Below, one piece after another: positions 1-7,516 of a stretch of 14,993 bases of DNA. Both the position numbers and the translations under genes were made by a program. The notes under the pieces are model-generated. The model saw only the letters and a program-made list of their open reading frames with translations, ran no database searches and had not been told where the DNA came from. How positions within the stretch are numbered: the first letter of the stretch is position 1; each line of letters begins with the position of its first letter. The stretch is from JBBKWG01 sp037968835 (GTDB lineage Bacteria > Pseudomonadota > Alphaproteobacteria > Rhodobacterales > Rhodobacteraceae): assembly GCA_037968835.1 (NCBI GenBank), contig JBBKWG010000306.1, positions 1-14,993 of the forward strand, written 5' to 3'.

Positions 1-1558
1 GCACCCAACCGCCTGATTTCAGGGGCATTTCATCGTCTTCCCACGGCACCTGAACCGAGCCCTTGCGGCCCGAATGTCCGATCTGACAGCAGAACTTCGC
101 ATCCGTCTCGCGATGCACGAAGTCGACGATGCGCGCCCATTCCGTGACATGCTCGGGCGCGTAAAGCCCCGGACAGCCGGGGGTGATCCGACCCTCGGGC
201 GAAACGCAGGTCATCTCGGTATAGACCAGCCCCGCACCCCCCTTGGCCCGTTCGCCCAGATGCACGAAATGCCAGTCGGTGGGACTGCCATCGACCGCCT
301 TGTACTGCGCCATCGGCGACACCACGACGCGGTTCTTCAGCGCCATGTCGCGCAGGCGAAACGGCGCGAACATCGGCGCGCGCACCGGGGCATCGACGGG
401 TCCGCCGGCCTGCTGCTGAAACCACTTCTCGGCACTTTCCAACCACTTCGGATCGCGCTCGCGCAGGTTCTCATGACTGATCCGCTGCGACCGGGTCAGC
501 AGCGAATAATTCAACTGCACCGGGTCCAGATCGAGATAACGCTCGACCTCCTCGAACCACTCCATCGAATTGCGCGCCGCCGATTGCAGCCGCAATACCT
601 CAAGCCGCCGCGCGTCCTCGTATTTCGCGAACGCCGCCTCGCGTGTCGGCTCCTCGGTCAGATATTCGGCCAGCGCCGCCGCACTTTCCAACGCCAGTTT
701 GGTGCCGGATCCGATGGAAAAATGCGCCGTGGCCGCGGCATCGCCCAACAGCACGACGTTCTCGTGGCTCCAGCGTTCGCACAAAACCCGCGGGAACCTG
801 ATCCAGGCCGATCCGCGGATGTGGCGCGCGTTCGTCATCAACGAGTGACCGCCCAGATGGTCCTTGAACACCTCTTCGCAGACCGCGATCGAGTCGTCCT
901 GCGACATCTCGCCAAACCCGAACGCCGCAAATGTCTCGGGCTGGCACTCGACGATGAACGTCGCGGTGTCGGGATCAAATTGGTAGGCGTGCGCCCACAG
1001 CCACCCCTTGTCGGTCTTCTCGAAAATGAACGTGAACGCGTCGTCGAATTTCTGATGCGTTCCAAGCCATGTGAAGTGGCAGCGCCGGGTGTCGATCTCG
1101 GGCTGGAAAGTGTCGGCGAATTCGCTGCGGGTCCTGCTGTTCAGACCGTCGGACGCCACCACAACATCGTAATCCGCCATGTAATCGCTGGCCGATCCGA
1201 CATCGGTTTCAAATTCAAGTTTCACGCCCAAGTCACGTGCGCGAGCCTGCAACAGCATCAGCAACTGCTTGCGCCCGATGCCGCAGAACCCGTGGCCGGT
1301 CGAAACAATCCGCTGGCCCGCATGAACCAGCGCAATATCATCCCAATATGCGAAATGTTCGCGGATCGTCGCGGCGCTGACGGGATCGTTGGCGGCCAGA
1401 TTGTCGAGCGTTTCATCCGACAGAACGACGCCCCACCCGAAGGTATCGTCGGGCTTGTTACGCTCGACAACGGTGATCTCGGCGTCCGGCTGGCGCAGCT
1501 TGAGAGAGATGGCGAAATAGAGACCGGCTGGTCCACCGCCAAGGCAAATCGCTTTCAA
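1..1558 (-). CDS. Bifunctional aryl-CoA FAD monooxygenase / OYE-type reductase (salicylyl-CoA 5-hydroxylase or 2-aminobenzoyl-CoA monooxygenase/reductase family), 3'-truncated by window edge
   Basis: The frame is open from 1558 to the left edge and gives 519 residues without a stop. Residues 1-385 form a class A flavin monooxygenase. It has an N-terminal FAD-binding GGGPAG (7-12), a DG motif in VASDGLNSRTR (134-144) and a GD motif in LLGDAAATAHF (270-280). From about residue 396 a second domain of the Old Yellow Enzyme type begins. It shows the FMN-site SPMAQY (414-419) and QIGHSGRKGS (492-501), whose His and Arg are typical of that family. Known fusions of this order are about 770 residues, so roughly a third is missing off the edge. 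The family hydroxylates and reduces CoA-bound aromatics such as 2-aminobenzoyl-CoA, or 5-hydroxylates salicylyl-CoA; the true substrate cannot be decided here. There is no ATG at the N-terminus. The start is TTG at 1558, six bases after a strong GGAGG, and it leaves the FAD motif at the expected distance. It is divergent from the hydratase and dehydrogenase genes, which fit the downstream beta-oxidation steps. Confidence 0.88.
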   Translation of the reverse strand, partial: MKAICLGGGPAGLYFAISLKLRQPDAEITVVERNKPDDTFGWGVVLSDETLDNLAANDPVSAATIREHFAYWDDIALVHAGQRIVSTGHGFCGIGRKQLLMLLQARARDLGVKLEFETDVGSASDYMADYDVVVASDGLNSRTRSEFADTFQPEIDTRRCHFTWLGTHQKFDDAFTFIFEKTDKGWLWAHAYQFDPDTATFIVECQPETFAAFGFGEMSQDDSIAVCEEVFKDHLGGHSLMTNARHIRGSAWIRFPRVLCERWSHENVVLLGDAAATAHFSIGSGTKLALESAAALAEYLTEEPTREAAFAKYEDARRLEVLRLQSAARNSMEWFEEVERYLDLDPVQLNYSLLTRSQRISHENLRERDPKWLESAEKWFQQQAGGPVDAPVRAPMFAPFRLRDMALKNRVVVSPMAQYKAVDGSPTDWHFVHLGERAKGGAGLVYTEMTCVSPEGRITPGCPGLYAPEHVTEWARIVDFVHRETDAKFCCQIGHSGRKGSVQVPWEDDEMPLKSGGWV

Positions 1559-1562
1559 GCCG

Positions 1563-1570
1563 CACCTCCC
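1563..1570 (-). promoter_or_regulatory. Strong Shine-Dalgarno that fixes a TTG start
   Basis: On the minus strand GGGAGGTG lies just ahead of TTG at 1558, with 6 bases between GGAGG and the start codon. No ATG or GTG in frame nearby would keep the FAD-binding motif intact, so this ribosome binding site decides the start of the monooxygenase. Confidence 0.7.
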
Positions 1571-1605
1571 TTCGTTACTCGTGGCAGCGTGACTCAGCCG
1601 CAAAA

Positions 1606-1639
1606 TTATTTCAAGCATGAAATTTTAACCTTGAAATAA
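1606..1639. promoter_or_regulatory. Candidate operator in the divergent promoter region (perfect 10-bp inverted repeat)
   Basis: TTATTTCAAG (1606-1615) and CTTGAAATAA (1630-1639) are exact reverse complements separated by 14 bases. A third related half-site, CATGAAA (1616-1622), abuts the left arm to make the near-palindrome ATTTCAAGCATGAAAT (14 of 16 positions symmetric). The site is in an AT-rich patch between two divergent catabolic units. Each outer arm contains TTGAAA on its outward-reading strand, which resembles a -35 hexamer, so a bound protein could block both directions. MarR- or TetR-type repressors sensing aryl-CoA commonly control such genes, but no regulator gene is in the window, so the cognate protein is unknown. 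Confidence 0.5.
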
Positions 1640-1658
1640 ATCAACCTGGCAGCATGAT
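1631..1658 (+). promoter_or_regulatory. Possible promoter for the hydratase-dehydrogenase pair
   Basis: TTGAAA (1631-1636) is separated by 16 bases from CATGAT (1653-1658), a weak -10. Transcription would begin near 1665, the A of the hydratase start codon. No recognisable Shine-Dalgarno precedes that ATG, and a stop (1632-1634) closes the frame just upstream with no alternative start between. A leaderless transcript would fit. The -10 is poor, so this is tentative. Confidence 0.28.
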
Positions 1659-1664
1659 GCGACC

Positions 1665-2432
1665 ATGACCAACAGCCTTCTCATCAAGCGACACGACGGC
1701 TGGACGCGCCTGACGCTGAACCGTCCCGACAAGCGCAATGCGCTGAACACGGCGACCCTGGCGGCACTCGCCGAGGCGCTCGAAACCTGCGCGGACGATC
1801 CGGATTGCCGCGCGGTCCTGCTGACGGGAACAGGGGGCAACTTCGCCGCCGGGGCCGACATCGACGAGATCGCGGGCAAGACCAGCGCCGACGTCGTGAA
1901 CGATCCGCGCAAGGCAAGTTGGTCGCGCGTCCGCGCTTTCCCCAAGCCCCTGATCGCCGCCGTCGACGGCTATTGCCTTGGCGGCGGGTTCGAACTGGCG
2001 CTGATGGCCGATCTCATGATCGTCGGCGCGGACGCGAAACTTGGCCTTCCGGAAACCAACCTCGGTCTCATCCCCGGCGCGGGCGGCAGCCAGCGACTGA
2101 CAGCACTCGCGGGTCGCGCCCGAGCGATGCGGATGGTTCTGACGGGCGAAATCATCGACGCCCCAACCGCCCATAACTGGGGCATCGCCGCTTGGCTGGC
2201 CGATGGCTCCGCCCAACACGACGCCGAAGCCCTTGCCGCCCGTATCGCCCGCCGCGCACCCCTTGCGCTTCAAGCCGCGAAACGCGCGATCATCGCCGCC
2301 GCCGAAGGGCCGCTGAGCGAAAGCCTTGACGCCGAGCGGGCCGCGTTCGAAACGCTTCTGGACACCGACGACAAGGCCGAGGGCATCGCCGCCTTCCGCG
2401 AGAAACGCAAACCGCAGTTCAAGGGCACCTGA
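1665..2432 (+). CDS. Enoyl-CoA hydratase/isomerase (crotonase family)
   Basis: This 255-residue protein has the normal length and single-domain form of a soluble enoyl-CoA hydratase, which adds water across a 2,3-enoyl-CoA double bond. The CoA-binding/oxyanion region FAAGADIDEI is at residues 60-69. The signature runs from CLGGGFELALMAD (104-116) to GLPETNLGLIPGAGGSQRL (127-145). Glu110 and Glu130 occupy the positions of the two catalytic glutamates of rat mitochondrial hydratase, so true hydratase activity is likely. The C-terminal FREKRKPQFKG is also typical. Its stop TGA shares one base with the ATG of the dehydrogenase (TGATG), indicating translational coupling. It is divergent from an aryl-CoA monooxygenase/reductase, which suggests that its substrate is an alicyclic or dicarboxylic enoyl-CoA from aromatic degradation. 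General fatty-acid oxidation cannot be excluded. Confidence 0.9.
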   Translation: MTNSLLIKRHDGWTRLTLNRPDKRNALNTATLAALAEALETCADDPDCRAVLLTGTGGNFAAGADIDEIAGKTSADVVNDPRKASWSRVRAFPKPLIAAVDGYCLGGGFELALMADLMIVGADAKLGLPETNLGLIPGAGGSQRLTALAGRARAMRMVLTGEIIDAPTAHNWGIAAWLADGSAQHDAEALAARIARRAPLALQAAKRAIIAAAEGPLSESLDAERAAFETLLDTDDKAEGIAAFREKRKPQFKGT

Positions 2433-3556
2433 TGGAAAAGATTGGCATCGTCGGACTGGGCGCGATGGGGCTTGGCATCGCGCAGGTCTACGCCCACGCC
2501 GGGCATCCCGTCATCGCGACCGACGCACTTCCCGACAGCCGCGCCTCGGCGCACGACCGCATGGCGCGCGCAATGCAACCGCTACTCGACAGGGAAAAGA
2601 TCAGCGAAGAGGATCGCAACGCCACGCTGTCCCGGCTTGTGGTGACGCCCGATCTCGCCGATTTCGCCGGCGCCACCCTGATCGTCGAAGCCATCATCGA
2701 AAAGCTGGACGCCAAGTCCGCATTGTTTTCCGATTTGGAACAGGTGGTTGCGCACAACACCGTCCTCGCCACCAACACATCGTCCTTGTCGGTCTCGGAA
2801 ATCGCCAAAGGGCTGCATTACCCGAACCGGATGTTGGGATTGCATTTCTTCAACCCCGCGCCGGTCATGAAACTGGTCGAACTGATCGCCCACGCCGCCA
2901 CCACGCCCGAAGCGCTAAGCCATGCGGAAACGCTCACCGCCGACGCCAGCAAGACCGTCATCCGCTGCGCCGACCGTCCGGGATTCATCGTCAATCGCTG
3001 CGCCCGGCCGTTCTATGGCGAGGCGCTGGCGATCCACGAGGAAGGCCGCGATCCGGCGGAAATCGACGCCGCGATGGTGGCCGCCGGATACCGCCTCGGT
3101 CCCTTCGCGCTGATTGATCTGGTCGGCGCAGATATCAATCTGGCGGCCACCGAGAACATCTGGAAGGCGATGGGCGAAAACGCGCGCTACTACCCGTTCG
3201 ACAGCCTGCGCAATCAGGTCGCGACCGGCGCTCTGGGGCGCAAGACAAAGCGCGGTTTCGTCACGCCGCCCCCCGATCCGGTCGACCCGCCCGGCGATTC
3301 CGCCGCCATCGTGCTGAGGGTCGAAGCCACGCTTGCGAACGAAGCGGCATTCCTGCTCGACGAGGGCAGCGTCAGCGAAACCGACATCGACACCGCCATG
3401 CGATTGGGGCTGAATTTCCCGCGCGGCCCGTTCGAGGCGGCCCGTGCCTACGGTCTCGACACGATAAGAAGCGTGCTGTCGGAATTGGCGAAAACCGCAC
3501 CTGCGCGCCTTGCCGGGCGTTACGACGTCGCCCCGTCGCTGGCATCCTTGCACTGA
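2432..3556 (+). CDS. 3-hydroxyacyl-CoA dehydrogenase
   Basis: A 374-residue NAD-dependent dehydrogenase that oxidises 3-hydroxyacyl-CoA to 3-oxoacyl-CoA. The N-terminal Rossmann fold has GIVGLGAMGLGIAQ (residues 5-18). Catalytic-site motifs are NTSSLS (115-120), HFFNPAPVMKLVE (138-150), giving the His138/Glu150 dyad, and RPGFIVNR (182-189) with Asn188. The C-terminal helical domain follows, and a second partial 3HCDH-like segment (about 295-355, with NFPRGPFEAARAYG) makes it longer than the roughly 280-residue minimal enzyme but shorter than the roughly 500-residue PaaH type. It begins inside the stop codon of the hydratase gene, so the two steps are probably made together. Its own stop is 3 bp from the stop of the convergent 860-residue gene, leaving no room for a separate terminator. 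Confidence 0.9.
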   Translation: MEKIGIVGLGAMGLGIAQVYAHAGHPVIATDALPDSRASAHDRMARAMQPLLDREKISEEDRNATLSRLVVTPDLADFAGATLIVEAIIEKLDAKSALFSDLEQVVAHNTVLATNTSSLSVSEIAKGLHYPNRMLGLHFFNPAPVMKLVELIAHAATTPEALSHAETLTADASKTVIRCADRPGFIVNRCARPFYGEALAIHEEGRDPAEIDAAMVAAGYRLGPFALIDLVGADINLAATENIWKAMGENARYYPFDSLRNQVATGALGRKTKRGFVTPPPDPVDPPGDSAAIVLRVEATLANEAAFLLDEGSVSETDIDTAMRLGLNFPRGPFEAARAYGLDTIRSVLSELAKTAPARLAGRYDVAPSLASLH

Positions 3557-3559
3557 AAG

Positions 3560-6142
3560 CTAGAACCGCTCCAACAGGCGCTTTAGATAATCCAATTCCT
3601 CGGTCGGGCGTTCCTGCTGGCCCGAGCGGCGGCGGATTTCGTCCAGCAACTCGCGGGCGCGACGATAGACGTCCTCGCCCTGCAATAACTGCTCGTCAGT
3701 GCCGATGCGCCCATTCTCCCCGGTGTCGCGTCCCAGCGGATCGCGGCTGCCCTGCGGATCGTTGCGCCCGGCGGTCTGGCCCTGCTGGCCGTTCTGCTGT
3801 TGTTGCTGCTGCTCGGCCATCTGTTCGGCCAACTCGCGCATACCCTCGCGCAGCGCCTCCATGGCGTCGGCCTGATTGTCGAGCGCGCCGGCGAAATCCT
3901 CGTCCCTCAGCGCCTCTTCCGCGCCTTCCATCGCCTCGCCCGCACGCCCCAGCGAATCGCGCGCGGCGTCGCCTTCGGGCGTGCCCGCACCCGGAAGGCT
4001 CCGGGTCTGGCGGTCGAGTTCGTTGCGAAGCGCCTGCTGGCGATCTGCCAGCGACTGCTGATCGCTCTGACCTTGCTGGCTGCCCTGACCCCGCTGGTCG
4101 CCGGGGTCTTCGCCGCTCTGGCCCTGACCCTGCTGACCGTGCTGCTGGCCGCGTCCCTGATCGCCGTCGCGACCTTCGTTCTGCTGGGATTGTCCGGCTT
4201 GCGCGTCGGGGTTGAACTGCTCCTGCAAATCGCGAAACGCCTCGTCGCTCAGGCCCTGCTGTTCGCGCAACGTTTCGGCAAGGCCTTCCATCGCCTGATC
4301 GCCGGGACTTTGCTGGCCCTGCTGACCGCGCGCGACCTGCATGTTCTCCATCATCTGCCGCAACTGCTCCAGAAGCTGCTGCGCTTCGGCGGTGCGGCCC
4401 TGCTCCATCAGTTCCTGCAGCCGGTCGAGCATGTCTTGCAACTGATCGCCGGTGATTTCCTGCATCTCGCCGTTTTGCGCCTGCTGCTGGTCCTGATCGC
4501 CCTGCTGTTCGGCAAGCTGCTGCATGTAGTCCTGCATCGCCTCGCGCAATTCCTGCATCAGTTCCGCGATCTCTTCATCCGTCGCGCCGTTTTCGATGGC
4601 CTCGCTCAGACGATCCTGCGCGCGGCGCAGACGCTCAAGGGCATCGCCCAGATCACCCTCTTCGATTTCGACCGCGATGGCCCAAAGTGCATCCGCCGTC
4701 TCGGTTATCGAATCGTCCGTCATCCGGTCGAGCGACACGCGGGTCTCCAGACGGCGGACGGCGAACCGCAGTTTCAGATACGCGGTTTCAGAGCGAAACA
4801 CATCGTCGGGGCGATGCGAGACCGCCCGAAGCACCTGCGCGACTCGCGCCGCGTTGATCCGGTTCCACAACAGGTCGCGGCGCTGTTCGATGATCGCCTT
4901 GGCAAGCGGATCGAAGAACCGCCGCCCCGGCAGAGTGGCGTATTGCGGAGCAGAAAGCCCCTCCTGCCCCAGCGCGTCGGTGACGGTCAGCGTCGCCGAC
5001 ACCGGCAGATTGGCGAACGGATGCTCGCTGAAATCATCGACCACCAGTTCGGTGAATTCGGTCCGGTCGCCGCTGATCGTCATCGGCAGATCCAGCACGA
5101 TCGGCTCGCGCGGTTCTGGATCGACCGCCAGGCCGTAGCGACGATCTGCCTCGGCAGGATCAAGCGTGATCGTCATCTGCCCGGCACTCACGCCATAATC
5201 GTCGCGCGCGGTGAACGGCGCTTCCATGCGCCCGCCCTGACCTTGCGCAATCGGTCCGTCGAATTCGACCTCGGGCGGCGCATCGTCGCTCGCCTCGATC
5301 TCCCATGTGCGTCCGCCCGGCCCCTCGATCCCGATGGTGCCGCTCATCGCCACGTCAAAGGTCTGCACCGGATCGCTGGCCGGTGCGACATCGCTTGTCC
5401 GCCCCGACACGGTTTCGCTCAACAGCAACGCGCCGACTTCGCCGTAAAACCGGATGGTGACGCGACTGCCTTCGGGCACCGAGAATCCGACCCGGTCGAT
5501 GTCGTTCAGATAAAGGCTCGGTTGCCCGGTATAGACCGGCGGCTCGACCCAGCCTTCCCACGCCGGTCCGGACGCAAGCGCCTGTCCGCCGGGGGTCAGT
5601 TCGCTGACGCTGGTCACCCGCAGTAACGAGCCGAACAGGATCGCGACGGTCAGCGCCAGCAAGGCGACATAGCGCAACGCGAACGGATCGCGCCGCGACA
5701 GTTGCAGATCGGGTTGCGGCGCGCGGACGTTTTTCAGCCGCGCCGCCATGCGTTCAAGATGCGCCGCCCAGACCGCTTCGGACCCGACATCGCCAGCGCC
5801 GATGGCCTGATGGTCGGCAATGGCGGTGATCGGGCGACCCGGCAGCGTCCGGTCCAGCCGGTCCAGCGCCTCGCCGGCACTTGGCAAGTCGAAGTGCCGC
5901 GCGCCATGCATCAACGCCCAGAGACCACCGACAATGAACGCCAGCCCTAGTGTCCAGACCGCTTCCAGCGGCAACGCGTCCTGCAAGCCCAGCATCAGGG
6001 CGGCCAGGGCCACGATCAGAATCGACCAGAACGGCCAGAACGCGCGCACCACCCGCTCGGACAGAAGTCCGGCGAAGGTCAGCCGCAGGGGCCATCTCAG
6101 CCGCGTCGCGGCCTCGGTCGGAAGATCGCGCTGTTCGCTCAT
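3560..6142 (-). CDS. TIGR02302/DUF4175 family membrane protein with long Gln-rich tail
   Basis: An 860-residue protein of unknown function matching a family restricted to alphaproteobacteria in both length and architecture. Hydrophobic segments are at about 33-53, 61-80 and 158-175, consistent with two or three membrane helices near the N-terminus. Residues 180-410 look like beta-rich domains, for example GWVEPPVYTGQPSLYL (197-212). Residues 415-600 are strongly helical and charged, probably coiled coil. Residues 600-700 and 770-795 are Gln/Gly-rich low complexity, including six consecutive Gln (778-783). The last 45 residues are again helical. The ATG at 6142 is 21 bp after the lysA stop with only weak ribosome-binding sequence, so co-transcription with lysA and perhaps re-initiation are likely. 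The adjacency to lysA hints at an envelope role, but this is only inference. Orientation is convergent with the dehydrogenase. Confidence 0.85.
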   Translation of the reverse strand: MSEQRDLPTEAATRLRWPLRLTFAGLLSERVVRAFWPFWSILIVALAALMLGLQDALPLEAVWTLGLAFIVGGLWALMHGARHFDLPSAGEALDRLDRTLPGRPITAIADHQAIGAGDVGSEAVWAAHLERMAARLKNVRAPQPDLQLSRRDPFALRYVALLALTVAILFGSLLRVTSVSELTPGGQALASGPAWEGWVEPPVYTGQPSLYLNDIDRVGFSVPEGSRVTIRFYGEVGALLLSETVSGRTSDVAPASDPVQTFDVAMSGTIGIEGPGGRTWEIEASDDAPPEVEFDGPIAQGQGGRMEAPFTARDDYGVSAGQMTITLDPAEADRRYGLAVDPEPREPIVLDLPMTISGDRTEFTELVVDDFSEHPFANLPVSATLTVTDALGQEGLSAPQYATLPGRRFFDPLAKAIIEQRRDLLWNRINAARVAQVLRAVSHRPDDVFRSETAYLKLRFAVRRLETRVSLDRMTDDSITETADALWAIAVEIEEGDLGDALERLRRAQDRLSEAIENGATDEEIAELMQELREAMQDYMQQLAEQQGDQDQQQAQNGEMQEITGDQLQDMLDRLQELMEQGRTAEAQQLLEQLRQMMENMQVARGQQGQQSPGDQAMEGLAETLREQQGLSDEAFRDLQEQFNPDAQAGQSQQNEGRDGDQGRGQQHGQQGQGQSGEDPGDQRGQGSQQGQSDQQSLADRQQALRNELDRQTRSLPGAGTPEGDAARDSLGRAGEAMEGAEEALRDEDFAGALDNQADAMEALREGMRELAEQMAEQQQQQQNGQQGQTAGRNDPQGSRDPLGRDTGENGRIGTDEQLLQGEDVYRRARELLDEIRRRSGQQERPTEELDYLKRLLERF

Positions 6143-6163
6143 GCGCTCATATATAGGGCCGGG

Positions 6164-7447
6164 TCAGGAGGATGCCGAACCCTCGAGCCATTCCGGAATG
6201 GTATCGCGATTTATCATCTCGTCAAAGGTAGGACGCGCCCGGATGACAGCGAATTGATGCTCATGGACCAGAACCTCGGGAATTAAGGGTCTTGTGTTGT
6301 ATTCCGACGCCATCACCGCGCCATAGGCCCCCGCCGAGCGGAACGCCAGCAGGTCCCCGGCCGCGACCGGCGGCATCTGGCGGTTCTTCGTGAACGTATC
6401 GCCGCTTTCACAGACCGGGCCGACAATATCGAACGGCTGCGTCGCGACCCCCGGTTCGGCTTCGATCACCGGCACAATGTCGTGATACGCCCCATACATC
6501 GCCGGACGGACCAGATCGTTCATGGCGGCATCGAGGATCAGGAATTCGCGGCCCTCGCCCGATTTCACATAGATCACTTCGCTGACCAGCAATCCCGCGT
6601 TGCCGGCAATCAGCCGCCCCGGTTCGATCTCGATCTCGCAGCCAAGATCGCCGACGGTCCGGCGCACAACCTCGCCGTATTCCAGCGGCAGCGGCGGTGC
6701 CTTGTTCGACCGCTCATAGGGAATGCCAAGACCGCCACCAAGATCCAGCCTGCGGATATCGTGCCCATCCGCGCGCAACTGGCGCGTCAGATCGGCGACC
6801 TTCGCATAGGCCAGTTCGAATGGCTCCAGATCGCTCAACTGGCTGCCGATGTGAACGTCGATGCCGATCACCTCCAGCCCCGGCAGCCCGGCAGCCATCG
6901 CATACACATCGCGAGCGCGCGCGATCGGGATGCCGAACTTGTTCTCGGACTTGCCCGTCGCGATCTTTTCGTGGGTCCGCGCATCGACATCGGGGTTCAC
7001 CCGCACGGTGATCGGCGCAACCACGCCAAGCGCGACGGCGACTTCCGAAAGCGCCACCATTTCCGGCTCGCTTTCGACGTTGAACTGACGAATGCCGCCG
7101 TCCAGTGCCAGCCGCATCTCAGCCCTTGTTTTGCCGACGCCGGAAAATACGATCCGCTCGCCGGGAAAGCCCGCTGCCTTGGCCCGGCGATATTCGCCGC
7201 CCGACACCACGTCGACCCCGGCCCCGAGCGACGCCATCAGCCGCAGCACCGCCTGGTTGGAATTGGCCTTCATCGCGTAGCAGACCAGATGGTCCATGCC
7301 TTCAAGCGCCGCATCGAACAACTGGAAGTGCCGCGTCAAAGTCGCCGTCGAATAGACATAGAACGGAGTGCCGACCGCCGCTGCGATTTCGGGCAGAGCA
7401 ACGTCCTCGGCATGAAGTATGCCGTCGCGATACAGAAAATGGTCCAT
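6164..7447 (-). CDS. lysA: Diaminopimelate decarboxylase
   Basis: LysA (427 residues) decarboxylates meso-diaminopimelate to L-lysine, the last step of lysine synthesis, using PLP. It is a fold-type III enzyme. The PLP Schiff-base lysine is Lys60 in CYAMKANSNQ (56-65). HIGSQ is at 199-203, the phosphate-binding LGGGLG at 236-241 and EIEPGRLIAGNAG at 273-285. The second-subunit active-site Cys346 lies in VCESGDTF (345-352) and Tyr375 in SAGAYG (371-376). Length is normal. The frame could be extended to a GTG at 7504, but ATG 7447 follows AAGGGA by 6 bases and gives the usual N-terminus MDHFLYRDG, so it is preferred. It is followed 21 bp later by the TIGR02302 gene, and a hairpin separates it from the upstream GYD gene. 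Confidence 0.95.
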   Translation of the reverse strand: MDHFLYRDGILHAEDVALPEIAAAVGTPFYVYSTATLTRHFQLFDAALEGMDHLVCYAMKANSNQAVLRLMASLGAGVDVVSGGEYRRAKAAGFPGERIVFSGVGKTRAEMRLALDGGIRQFNVESEPEMVALSEVAVALGVVAPITVRVNPDVDARTHEKIATGKSENKFGIPIARARDVYAMAAGLPGLEVIGIDVHIGSQLSDLEPFELAYAKVADLTRQLRADGHDIRRLDLGGGLGIPYERSNKAPPLPLEYGEVVRRTVGDLGCEIEIEPGRLIAGNAGLLVSEVIYVKSGEGREFLILDAAMNDLVRPAMYGAYHDIVPVIEAEPGVATQPFDIVGPVCESGDTFTKNRQMPPVAAGDLLAFRSAGAYGAVMASEYNTRPLIPEVLVHEHQFAVIRARPTFDEMINRDTIPEWLEGSASS

Positions 7448-7463
7448 CGGGCGTCCCTTGACA

Positions 7464-7495
7464 TGCTGGCGCGTCTTATCAGAACAGCGCCAGCA
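7464..7495 (-). terminator. Hairpin between the GYD gene and lysA (possible terminator or lysA leader structure)
   Basis: The transcript can pair TGCTGGCGC with GCGCCAGCA over 9 bp. With two single-base bulges the stem extends by GT and CT against AGAC to a GATA tetraloop. It starts 21 bases past the GYD stop and ends 16 bases before the lysA start. No U-tract follows, so it may instead block 3' exonucleases or affect lysA translation. Confidence 0.45.
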
Positions 7496-7516
7496 CGCAA
7501 TCACCCGAGAAACGCG

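Noticed and set aside
74..1639. 521-codon open frame on the plus strand
   Set aside because: It is antisense to the monooxygenase/reductase, which has clear FAD and OYE motifs. The antisense product is Arg/His/Pro-rich with no recognisable family and no good ribosome binding site, as expected from GC-rich codon bias.
4140..4500. CTG/CAG-rich periodic sequence that looks like a microsatellite or CRISPR-like repeat
   Set aside because: The units are irregular and explained by codons for Gln, Gly and Glu in the low-complexity tail; there are no regular repeats with unique spacers.
3800..5626. 608-codon open frame on the plus strand, Leu-rich
   Set aside because: It is the complement of the CAG/CAA-rich Gln tract and helical region of the TIGR02302 gene, since CTG reads as Leu. 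The apparent hydrophobic repeats come from that low complexity.
7448..7504. GTG-started N-terminal extension of lysA
   Set aside because: It would be translated through the intergenic hairpin and lacks similarity to LysA N-termini. ATG 7447 has a good ribosome binding site.
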